From Acidobacteriaceae bacterium (GTDB lineage Bacteria > Acidobacteriota > Terriglobia > Terriglobales > Acidobacteriaceae), in the NCBI GenBank assembly GCA_003156235.1, contig PMGP01000432.1, positions 1 through 9,918 of the forward strand: DNA of 9,918 nucleotides. The letters are read 5' to 3'. The notes under the pieces were generated by a model, which was not told the origin of the DNA, searched no databases, and saw only the letters and a list, made by a program, of their open reading frames with translations. Position numbers and translations under genes: made by a program. Shown in pieces: positions 4,585-9,918 of the stretch. Within the stretch, counting starts at the first letter, position 1; each line of letters begins with the position of its first letter.

Positions 4585-5955
4585 ATGCTTCGTAAGGTAC
4601 TGATAGCCAATCGCGGTGAAATCGCCTTGCGCGTCATCAACGCGTGCCGGGAACTCGGCATCCGCACGGTCGCCGTCTATAGCGAGGCCGACCGACACTC
4701 GCTGCACGTGCGCTTTGCCGACGAGGCCATCTGCATCGGCCCGCCGCGCGCGGCTGACAGCTATCTGAACGTGCCGGCGGTCATCAGCGCCGCCGAAATC
4801 GCCGACGTGGACGCGATTCATCCCGGCTACGGCCTGCTCAGCGAGAACGCCAACTTCGCCGAGGTCTGCCGCGCCTCCAACATCAAATTCATCGGTCCGC
4901 CGCCCGAGGTCACCCGCCTGATGGGCGAGAAGGACAGAGCTCGCCAGGCGATGAAGCGGGCTAAAGTGCCCATTCTGCCCGGTTCCGATGGCGTGGTTGC
5001 CACGGTGGAGGAGGCGCAGGGCTGGGCAAAGAAGGTGGGCTTCCCGGTCATTCTCAAGGCCAAGGCGGGCGGCGGCGGACGCGGCATGAGAATCGTGCGC
5101 GCCCATGAAGAACTGCCCAATCTCTTCTATGCGGCCTTCACCGAGGCGGAAAACGCCTTTGGCAACGGCGAGCTGTACATGGAAAAGTTCGTCGAGAACC
5201 CGCGCCACATCGAGTTTCAGATGCTGGCCGACGAGCACGGCAACGTAGTCTCTCTCTTTGAGCGCGAGTGTTCCATCCAGCGCCGCCATCAAAAACTTAT
5301 CGAAGAGTCGCCCAGCCTGAAGGTGACGCCGAAGATGCGCGAGGAGATTGGCCGCACCCTCTGCCACTGCCTCAAGGAAATCGGCTACCAGAACTGCGGC
5401 ACGGTTGAATTTTTGATGGACGAGGATGGGCAGCTCCACTTCATCGAGATGAATACGAGAGTCCAGGTCGAGCACCCCATCACCGAAGCCATCACCGGCG
5501 TGGACATCGTCAAGGCGCAGTTACTCATCGCCAGCGGCGAGCGGCTGGACGCCATTCTGCCGGCTAAGTTGGAGATTCGCGGCCACGCCATTGAGTGCCG
5601 CATCAACGCCGAGCACCCCGTGAAGTTTACCCCTTCGGCGGGCATGATTACGGTATTCAACGTCCCCGGTGGAAACGGCGTGCGCGTGGACACGGCGCAG
5701 TACGCTGAGAGCGTGGTCCCGCCTTACTACGACTCGCTGATTGCCAAGCTCATCGTCCACGGGCGCGACCGTGCTGAAGCGATTGCCAAAATGGAGCGAG
5801 CGCTCAGTCAATTTATTGTCCAAGGCATCGATACCTCCATTCCGCTGCATCAGGCGATTTTTGCCGACCCCGGCTTCCGCGCCGGCCACTTCGACACCAA
5901 GTTCATGGAGAACTTTCTCGCCTCACGCTCCGAGGACAAAGCAAACCTGACGTAA
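4585..5955 (+). CDS. accC: Biotin carboxylase subunit of acetyl-CoA carboxylase
   Basis: This 456-residue ATP-grasp enzyme carboxylates biotin on AccB with bicarbonate and ATP. The N-terminal domain begins MLRKVLIANRGEIALRVI and contains HPGYGLLSEN. The ATP-grasp domain shows K116 (GEKDRAR), K158 followed by the glycine-rich loop AGGGGRGMRIV, E200/H208/E210 (MEKFVENPRHIEF), and ECSIQRRHQKL (Q232, H235, K237). The catalytic set EMNTRVQVEHPITE has E288, N290, R292, Q294 and E296, and R339 lies in GHAIECRINAE. All residues needed for activity are present, and length matches the family (about 450 aa). There is no fused biotinyl domain, so this is the separate bacterial-type subunit and needs accB at 3610. 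The ribosome-binding site is weak (AGG at 4576-4578), close to the right repeat of the inserted unit, whose folding could affect translation. Confidence 0.97.
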   Translation: MLRKVLIANRGEIALRVINACRELGIRTVAVYSEADRHSLHVRFADEAICIGPPRAADSYLNVPAVISAAEIADVDAIHPGYGLLSENANFAEVCRASNIKFIGPPPEVTRLMGEKDRARQAMKRAKVPILPGSDGVVATVEEAQGWAKKVGFPVILKAKAGGGGRGMRIVRAHEELPNLFYAAFTEAENAFGNGELYMEKFVENPRHIEFQMLADEHGNVVSLFERECSIQRRHQKLIEESPSLKVTPKMREEIGRTLCHCLKEIGYQNCGTVEFLMDEDGQLHFIEMNTRVQVEHPITEAITGVDIVKAQLLIASGERLDAILPAKLEIRGHAIECRINAEHPVKFTPSAGMITVFNVPGGNGVRVDTAQYAESVVPPYYDSLIAKLIVHGRDRAEAIAKMERALSQFIVQGIDTSIPLHQAIFADPGFRAGHFDTKFMENFLASRSEDKANLT

Positions 5956-6065
5956 TTGACGCGGCCAAGGGCAGCTCTGCGCTTTAGCTGGACAAGGATG
6001 GAATTCCATCAGAGGATTCTAGCCTTTTCTGTCTAGAGCAGTTTGCCTGGCCGCGAACCTGTAGC

Positions 6066-6109
6066 GCCGGCCTCCCGGCCGGCTGTTGCGTGGACCTCCT
6101 GGTCCACGC
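6066..6109. repeat. Twin-hairpin intergenic repeat (REP-like)
   Basis: Two perfect hairpins stand side by side. The first pairs GCCGGCC (6066-6072) with GGCCGGC (6077-6083) around TCCC. The second pairs GCGTGGACC (6088-6096) with GGTCCACGC (6101-6109) around TCCT. The lead GTAGC before the first is typical of a high-copy intergenic element I associate with Acidobacteriota. It lies 111 nt downstream of accC; with no T-run it is not a standard terminator, though it could slow polymerase or protect the mRNA 3' end. Confidence 0.75.
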
Positions 6110-6156
6110 CGCACTCTGCACCATCTGTAAAAATGCTACGGCGGATATTTTTTTTG

Positions 6157-6185
6157 TTTACCGCAAGAGGTTTCGTCTGTATAAA
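6157..6185 (+). promoter_or_regulatory. Candidate sigma70-type promoter of the membrane protein/hydrolase unit
   Basis: A -35 box TTTACC (6157-6162, 4/6) is followed by a 17-bp spacer and a -10 box TATAAA (6180-6185, 5/6). An AT-rich run (6147-6159) lies directly upstream, as in an UP element. Transcription would start near 6192. A strong ribosome-binding site, GGAAGGAG (6197-6204), follows, so the mRNA leader would be about 20 nt long. Confidence 0.5.
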
Positions 6186-6211
6186 TTTTGGTGTAAGGAA
6201 GGAGTAAAAGA

Positions 6212-6937
6212 ATGGGCGTATTCGATACCATGCAACTCGGTCAGGTCATCACGGCCATTGGGGGATTGGGAACGGCAGCCTTTGGACTCGTGGATGCCGC
6301 CAAAACGGTGCCGCTCTTTGGCGGAATCAATCGCATTGGGCTCAAGCACATCAACGACAGGGTGACGGAACTTACTCCGGATCAGAACGTCGCCGGGTTG
6401 CCACATAAGCCGCTCAATGCCTTGCCCCGGAGACATATTCTGGAAACCGTCGAGGCCAACTGGGTCAACGGAACCGACATCGCCAGCCAGAAGGCGATTG
6501 CCAAGTCCTTGATCAAACTGCACTTTAGCGAGGGTAACGCAGCTGTGCTGGCGACAAGAACCAACGTCGATCCGGCGGTGCTGGAATCTGTGGCGAAAAA
6601 AAACCTCGCCGGGACGCCGCTGCTGCCGACGGAGAGCGACGTCTTCGCGCGCTTCGACCTGATTTTGACCGCGATGCTCGATGAAGCCTATCAGCTCTCC
6701 GACCAGTTCTACCGCAACTGGACGCGGGCGCTGGCAGCCGGAGTGGCTGTAGCACTGGCCGTGGCGGGCGCATGGAGCCTGGATGGCACAAATTTCTGGT
6801 CGCCGAGGGAAATCGCACTGGCTGTTCTTGTCGGTCTGCTCGCCACGCCGCTCGCGCCCATCGCCAAGGACCTCTCCAGCGCCCTGGCCACGGCTGTCAA
6901 TACCATGCAACTGGTGAAGAAACCGGGGCAGCAATGA
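6212..6937 (+). CDS. Unknown membrane protein paired with an alpha/beta hydrolase
   Basis: I do not recognise the family of this 241-residue protein. A glycine-rich hydrophobic segment is near the N-terminus (about 8-30, GQVITAIGGLGTAAFGLVDA). A soluble middle part (about 35-165) follows. Two likely membrane helices lie near the C-terminus at about 171-190 (RALAAGVAVALAVAGAW) and 200-218 (IALAVLVGLLATPLAPIA). The Arg/Asp residues between them form a short hairpin turn, so both ends probably face the cytoplasm. No enzyme motif is visible. GGAAGGAG at 6197-6204 makes the start secure. The stop overlaps the start of the hydrolase gene by 4 bp (ATGA), which indicates translational coupling and probably joint action, for example anchoring the hydrolase at the membrane. 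That role is inference. Confidence 0.8.
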   Translation: MGVFDTMQLGQVITAIGGLGTAAFGLVDAAKTVPLFGGINRIGLKHINDRVTELTPDQNVAGLPHKPLNALPRRHILETVEANWVNGTDIASQKAIAKSLIKLHFSEGNAAVLATRTNVDPAVLESVAKKNLAGTPLLPTESDVFARFDLILTAMLDEAYQLSDQFYRNWTRALAAGVAVALAVAGAWSLDGTNFWSPREIALAVLVGLLATPLAPIAKDLSSALATAVNTMQLVKKPGQQ

Positions 6938-7860
6938 CCAAATTTCTCGATGTTCGCGCATTGTGGGGCGGCGGCGACGTATCGGACGTTGTGCAGCTTC
7001 GGGAGTGGACTGGCGGCGAAGACTACACGGATCACTCGCAATACGTCGTCCTATCCCCAGACGATTTGCAGAGTCACATCCATGCCAAAGACGTGCTGAT
7101 TGCAACCCACGGCTTCAATGTCAATCGGCAGGATGGCATTGCAGATATTTCCTACTGGGAGACGCTGCTCGGGCCGAACCCTTTTATCGCGACGGCTCCT
7201 TTTCCCGGCGCCTTTCTCGGGCTTTTATGGCCGGGCGACTCGGAGTCCCTTCATGCGCTGAGTTATCCCATGGAACCAAAGAATGCCACCGCGGCAGGCA
7301 ACATGATTGCGGATTTTGTGGACAAGAACTTAACAGCCGCGACCAGCATCTCGTTTGTCTCGCATAGTTTGGGCGCGCACGTCGTGTTGCAGGCGATCAG
7401 CCAGATGTCGAGACGCGTGCGGCGCCTGATCCTGATGGCCGGAGCCGTCTCCGATCACTGCCTGACCCAGGAATTCGCCTCTGTGCAGGCAAAGGTTGAT
7501 GTCATTTCAGCGCTCGCCTCGAAGAAAGATGAGGTGCTCAGGTGGGCTTTTCCTATCGGCGACCTGGCGGCCGAGATTCTCGATCACGATCATCCCTGGT
7601 GGGAGTCGGCGCTGGGACGCTTTGGACCCACTCCAAGTCCGGAGCACTATCGGAGTCCATGCCAGATTCCCAAGGGATGGGATTTTGGCCATGGCAACTA
7701 CCTGCAAGTCGACTCACCCCCACATGAGCCCATTCCTTCACCGGAAGATGTGCCGCCCCAGGGTGCGCCACCGCCAGGCCCTTACGACGCTGACGGCAAA
7801 CCCATCAAAGGCTGGCAGGAGGCCTGGTCTGCATCGTTCGTTTCCACTCGCTTCACCTGA
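6934..7860 (+). CDS. Alpha/beta hydrolase (DUF900-like serine hydrolase)
   Basis: A 308-residue protein with an alpha/beta-hydrolase core. The oxyanion loop is HGFNVN (H59-N64) and the nucleophile elbow is SHSLGAH with S145 (residue 143 is Ser where the classic motif has Gly). A likely catalytic His is H253 in FGHGN; D199 in SKKDEV may be the acid. THGFNV and LLWPGD resemble DUF900-type hydrolases; the substrate is unknown (ester, lipid or peptide). The C-terminus (about 258-290) is Pro-rich and probably disordered. No signal peptide is visible, so the protein is likely cytoplasmic or held at the membrane by its partner. The start at 6934 overlaps the upstream stop by 4 bp; the longer open frame back to 6772 only overlaps the partner gene. 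The two form an isolated two-gene unit with one promoter upstream. Confidence 0.85.
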   Translation: MTKFLDVRALWGGGDVSDVVQLREWTGGEDYTDHSQYVVLSPDDLQSHIHAKDVLIATHGFNVNRQDGIADISYWETLLGPNPFIATAPFPGAFLGLLWPGDSESLHALSYPMEPKNATAAGNMIADFVDKNLTAATSISFVSHSLGAHVVLQAISQMSRRVRRLILMAGAVSDHCLTQEFASVQAKVDVISALASKKDEVLRWAFPIGDLAAEILDHDHPWWESALGRFGPTPSPEHYRSPCQIPKGWDFGHGNYLQVDSPPHEPIPSPEDVPPQGAPPPGPYDADGKPIKGWQEAWSASFVSTRFT

Positions 7861-7946
7861 GTTGCGCAGCAGTTTTCTGTGGCGAAATAGCCATCGCTTT
7901 CTCTTCGCCTTTTTGCGCGTCGTGCTGTATGCTGGTTTCGCAACAT

Positions 7947-7952
7947 GGGAGG
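7947..7952 (+). promoter_or_regulatory. Ribosome-binding site fixing the DinB-family start
   Basis: GGGAGG lies 7 nt before the ATG at 7960. The earlier in-frame ATG at 7945 directly abuts this site and has none of its own, so it is rejected as start. Confidence 0.7.
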
Positions 7953-7959
7953 TTGCCGA

Positions 7960-8463
7960 ATGGACTTTCAAAAAGAATTGATTGCCGAATACGACCGTGA
8001 GACCGCCAAGACTCGCAAGATGCTTGAGGCCATCCCGGCGGACGTTGATTTCACCTGGGAACCCCACACCAAATCGATGAGCCTGGGCAGGTTAGCCGGG
8101 CACCTCGCCGAGACCTGCGGAGAGTGGGCGAAGACGACCTTTACCACTGATAAGCTGGAGTTCCCGGCGGACCACAAGTTCGAGGCCTACATCCCCGCAT
8201 CGACCGCAGCCCTCTTGGAGCGCTTCGACAAGGAGGTTGCAGAAGCCAAGAAGGCGTTTGCGGATTTTGCTCCGGCCAAGTGGGACGAGAACTGGAAATT
8301 CATTGCCGGCGGCCAAGCCTGGATCGACGATTCTAAGTACCGCGTCTTCCGCGACTGGGTGATGGACCACCTGATTCATCACCGCGCCCAGCTCGGCGTC
8401 TACCTGCGCCTGCTCGACAAGCCCATCCCCGGAACCTATGGGCCGTCTGCGGACGAGACGTAA
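7960..8463 (+). CDS. DinB-superfamily protein
   Basis: The 167-residue protein has the DinB/YfiT four-helix fold. Three His metal ligands are at the usual places: H48 in LAGHLAE on helix 2, then H137 and H141 in the DHLIHHRAQLGVYLRLL block on the last helix. The end LDKPIPGTYGPSADE is typical of DinB proteins found in Acidobacteriota and Bacteroidota. Family members are metal-binding and include bacillithiol/mycothiol-dependent transferases; many have no known substrate. The name comes from a damage-inducible Bacillus gene and is not related to DNA polymerase IV. GGGAGG at 7947-7952 sets the start. It lies 99 nt after the hydrolase gene and has no evident functional link to it. The two inverted heptamer arrays begin just after its stop. 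Confidence 0.9.
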   Translation: MDFQKELIAEYDRETAKTRKMLEAIPADVDFTWEPHTKSMSLGRLAGHLAETCGEWAKTTFTTDKLEFPADHKFEAYIPASTAALLERFDKEVAEAKKAFADFAPAKWDENWKFIAGGQAWIDDSKYRVFRDWVMDHLIHHRAQLGVYLRLLDKPIPGTYGPSADET

Positions 8464-8469
8464 AGAGCA

Positions 8470-8497
8470 GGGAACAGGGAATAGGGAACAGGGAACA
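8470..8497. repeat. Heptamer array, four GGGAAYA units (left of inverted pair)
   Basis: Four exact units: GGGAACA, GGGAATA, GGGAACA, GGGAACA. The order is the same as at 1343-1370 except for the second unit. It forms an inverted pair with 8590-8617, 92 nt away, and the two could pair into a stem of about 28 bp with a few mismatches. Confidence 0.85.
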
Positions 8498-8589
8498 GTC
8501 GCCCGGAGCTGCCGAACACGGATCGACTTTCTCTGATCGAAATTAGCTTTGCCGGGAACCAGACAAACGGTAGCGTTCCGGATGTTTCT

Positions 8590-8617
8590 TGTTCCCTGAT
8601 CCCTAATCCCTGTTCCC
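8590..8617. repeat. Heptamer array, four TGTTCCC-type units (right of inverted pair)
   Basis: Units TGTTCCC, TGATCCC, TAATCCC and TGTTCCC are the complement orientation of the arrays at 8470-8497 and 1343-1370. It lies 11 nt before the trmO start, in the place of its ribosome-binding site. Confidence 0.85.
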
Positions 8618-8628
8618 TCGCGTTTAGT

Positions 8629-9099
8629 ATGAATTCAGAGGCACCGGCGTCCATGTTCACCCCGCAACCGATCGGATTTGTCAGCAGTCCCTTCAAAAAC
8701 ACAAAGGAAATCCCCAAAGGTCTTGGCGCCAGGCACGAGGCAGAGGGCGCGCTGAATATTCTGACCGCCTTCGAGCCAGGCCTCACCGACATCGAGGGCT
8801 ACTCGCACCTGATCGTGCTTTGGACCTTCGACCGTTCCGATGGCTTCGATTTGATGGCCACGCCGCCCTCCGACGATCATCCCCACGGCGTATTCACCAC
8901 GCGATCTCCGCGCCGTCCCAACCCCATCGGCCTCACAGTCGTTGAGCTGCTCGGCCGCGAGGGTGGAACGCTTCATGTGCGCGGCGTGGACATGCTCGAC
9001 GGCACGCCGATTCTGGACATCAAGCCTTACCTTTCGAGCATCCCCGCAGAGAAGTTACGCCGGGGATGGCTGGCCGAGGCCGAGGCGCGCAAGGGATGA
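8629..9099 (+). CDS. trmO: tRNA (N6-threonylcarbamoyladenosine(37)-N6)-methyltransferase, short form
   Basis: TrmO (formerly TsaA/YaeB, UPF0066) uses S-adenosylmethionine to methylate t6A37 of some tRNAs to m6t6A, which tunes decoding. The 156-residue protein has the complete beta-barrel domain: PIGFVSSPF near residue 14, EGYSHLIVLWTFDRS (56-70), the SAM-site signature VFTTRSPRRPNPIGLTVVEL (about 87-106), and DMLDGTPILDIKPYL (121-135). The C-terminal domain of E. coli TrmO (235 aa) is missing, as in other short forms; activity cannot be judged from this. The start is uncertain: ATG 8629 has no ribosome-binding site (heptamer array just upstream), and ATG 8653 (AGAGG at 8636-8640, spacing long) would begin MFTPQPIGF and still leave the domain intact. 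The thiE gene follows 36 nt later. Confidence 0.92.
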   Translation: MNSEAPASMFTPQPIGFVSSPFKNTKEIPKGLGARHEAEGALNILTAFEPGLTDIEGYSHLIVLWTFDRSDGFDLMATPPSDDHPHGVFTTRSPRRPNPIGLTVVELLGREGGTLHVRGVDMLDGTPILDIKPYLSSIPAEKLRRGWLAEAEARKG

Positions 9100-9135
9100 G
9101 TAACTTTTTCTGTGAAAGTCGATGGTGATCAGAAC

Positions 9136-9786
9136 ATGCAATCTTCCAATCAGTGGCCCAAGGTCTACCCCATTCTCGATGCCTCTTTCATTCCGCCCAC
9201 TGGCCGCGCCGAGTTCCTGCGCCGTCTGGGCGGTGGGCTGGCTGAGGCCGGCGTAACGTTGCTTGAATACCGCAACAAGACCGGCGCGGAGACGGAGTTG
9301 CTGGCCGACGCTGCCATCTTGCGTGCCGCACTGCCCTCCAAACAGGTGAAGTTGATTCTCGATGACAGGGCTGATCTGATTGATAAGATTGGCTTTGATG
9401 GTGTCCATGTGGATGCGGGAGACCTCCAGCCTGCCGAGGCCCGTAGTCTGCTAGGCCCGGATCGCATCATCGGCACCTTCGGCGGCGGCGCTGCGGGATT
9501 GCTTCCGGGAATTCTCGAAGCTCCTGCGGATTACTTCTCGATTGGCCCGGTCTTTGCCACGCGCACCAAGCAGACCAGCTCACCGCTGATCGGCATGGAC
9601 GGCGTGAAGCGGCTCCGCGCGGAGGCCGGCCCCGGCCCTGTGCTGGTCGCTATCGGCGGCATTACGCTGGCCACGGCGGCTGAGGCGCTCTCTGCCGGAG
9701 CCACATTCGTCGCCATCGCCGGGGCACTCTTCCGCCAGCCGGACCCAGCAGCCGAGTTCCGGCGCTGGCTGGTAGCGTTGGGATGA
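9136..9786 (+). CDS. thiE: Thiamine phosphate synthase (ThiE), divergent
   Basis: This 216-residue TIM-barrel protein resembles ThiE, which joins HMP-pyrophosphate and thiazole phosphate to thiamine phosphate. Supporting motifs are YPILD (11-15), LLEYRNK (42-48), LILDDRADL (73-81), GFDGVHVDAGDL (87-98), DYFSIGPVFATRTK (132-145) and VAIGGI (171-176). GPxFxTxTK favours ThiE over the tautomerase TenI. Several usually conserved residues differ: E44 where Gln precedes the Arg-x-Lys, D76 for the Asn of NDR, DA (93-94) for GQ, and TFGGG (114-118) where S-T-H follows IG. ATG 9136 with GGTGAT at 9124-9129 is preferred over GTG 9112, which has no ribosome-binding site. No TPP riboswitch is seen upstream. 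It is probably cotranscribed with trmO; no other thiamine gene is in the window. Confidence 0.85.
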   Translation: MQSSNQWPKVYPILDASFIPPTGRAEFLRRLGGGLAEAGVTLLEYRNKTGAETELLADAAILRAALPSKQVKLILDDRADLIDKIGFDGVHVDAGDLQPAEARSLLGPDRIIGTFGGGAAGLLPGILEAPADYFSIGPVFATRTKQTSSPLIGMDGVKRLRAEAGPGPVLVAIGGITLATAAEALSAGATFVAIAGALFRQPDPAAEFRRWLVALG

Positions 9787-9918
9787 GTGTAGTGTCCTGA
9801 ATTCATACAATGTGATCCTCTTGCAAAATAACCAAGAATCCGGAATTACCTATTCAGGCACCCCTTCGGGGCTCCGGTTTGTTCCGAAGGCAAAGCTGGT
9901 ACCCCCACCCGTACTTTG
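9787..9918. other. Repeat-like non-coding sequence after thiE
   Basis: No gene is seen. An inverted repeat pairs CCTTCGG (9863-9869) with CCGAAGG (9884-9890), and a tighter alternative is CCCC-TTC-GGGG (9861-9871). At the very end CAAA (9891-9894) plus GTAC (9899-9902) can pair with GTAC plus TTTG (9911-9918). No T-run follows either hairpin, so a factor-independent terminator is not supported. The density of structure suggests an intergenic repeat that continues beyond the window. Confidence 0.4.

Noticed and set aside
4270..5475. 401-aa open frame on the minus strand across the four-helix-bundle gene and accC
   Set aside because: It lies opposite accC, whose motifs are complete. The frame is a by-product of GC-rich codons and has no recognisable domain or ribosome-binding site.
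5997..6010. Perfect 14-bp palindrome GATGGAATTCCATC downstream of accC, and the TCTAG/CTAGA pair after it
   Set aside because: Real but isolated. No T-run, no promoter overlap and no second copy in the window give it a function; 14-bp palindromes occur by chance.
6090..6365. 91-aa + frame starting in the twin-hairpin repeat
   Set aside because: It crosses the promoter and the strong ribosome-binding site of the 6212 gene in another frame, and its sequence has no coding character.
6158..7105. 315-aa open frame on the minus strand opposite the membrane protein gene
   Set aside because: Arg/His/Gln-rich without domain features; the + strand genes have strong start signals and a coupled overlap.
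7496..7981. 161-aa + frame overlapping the hydrolase 3' end and DinB start
   Set aside because: It is out of frame with both. The hydrolase frame keeps its catalytic His beyond this start, so there is no frameshift to explain.
9100..9135. TPP riboswitch before thiE
   Set aside because: The gap after trmO is only 36 nt and lacks the CUGAGA and related conserved elements.

Overview
The window is a piece of a GC-rich bacterial chromosome read almost entirely on the + strand. The organism is probably an Acidobacteriota member. That is an inference from gene-family flavour, high GC in the core genes, and intergenic repeat types I associate with that phylum (heptamer arrays and GTAGCGCCGGCC-type twin hairpins); there is no rRNA or marker gene here to confirm it. 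All genes I accept are on the + strand; long minus-strand frames are shadows of real genes.

Layout. (1) 2-721: 3' part of an M48 zinc metalloprotease gene. (2) 722-2454: an accessory stretch of small, partly AT-rich genes among repeats. It holds an excisionase-type helix-turn-helix gene with its own promoter and palindrome, two tandem small DUF4177-like genes, a decayed second copy of the HTH gene's 3' end, a decayed second copy of the 5' end of the downstream peptidase gene, and an orphan VbhA-like antitoxin gene. (3) 2455-5955: core metabolic block of an M24 (Xaa-Pro) peptidase, accB (biotin carboxyl carrier protein) and accC (biotin carboxylase). accB and accC supply the biotin half of acetyl-CoA carboxylase for fatty-acid synthesis. 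A four-helix-bundle (23S-rRNA-IVS type) gene bounded by perfect 22-bp inverted repeats sits between accB and accC. (4) 6066-7860: a twin-hairpin repeat, then a two-gene unit with a recognisable promoter: an unknown membrane protein translationally coupled to an alpha/beta hydrolase. (5) 7960-9786: a DinB-fold protein, a short TrmO (tRNA t6A37 methyltransferase) and a divergent ThiE (thiamine phosphate synthase). (6) 9787-9918: repeat-like non-coding sequence running off the edge.

The most unusual content is structural. The four-helix-bundle gene plus inverted repeats forms a discrete 468-bp unit; removing it would leave accB and accC only about 24 nt apart. The HTH/DUF4177 pair was tandemly duplicated and then decayed. 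A gapless 78-nt copy of the peptidase gene start lies exactly 468 bp upstream of the real one. Five arrays of a 7-bp unit (CCCTNNN or its complement) occupy the gaps between genes.
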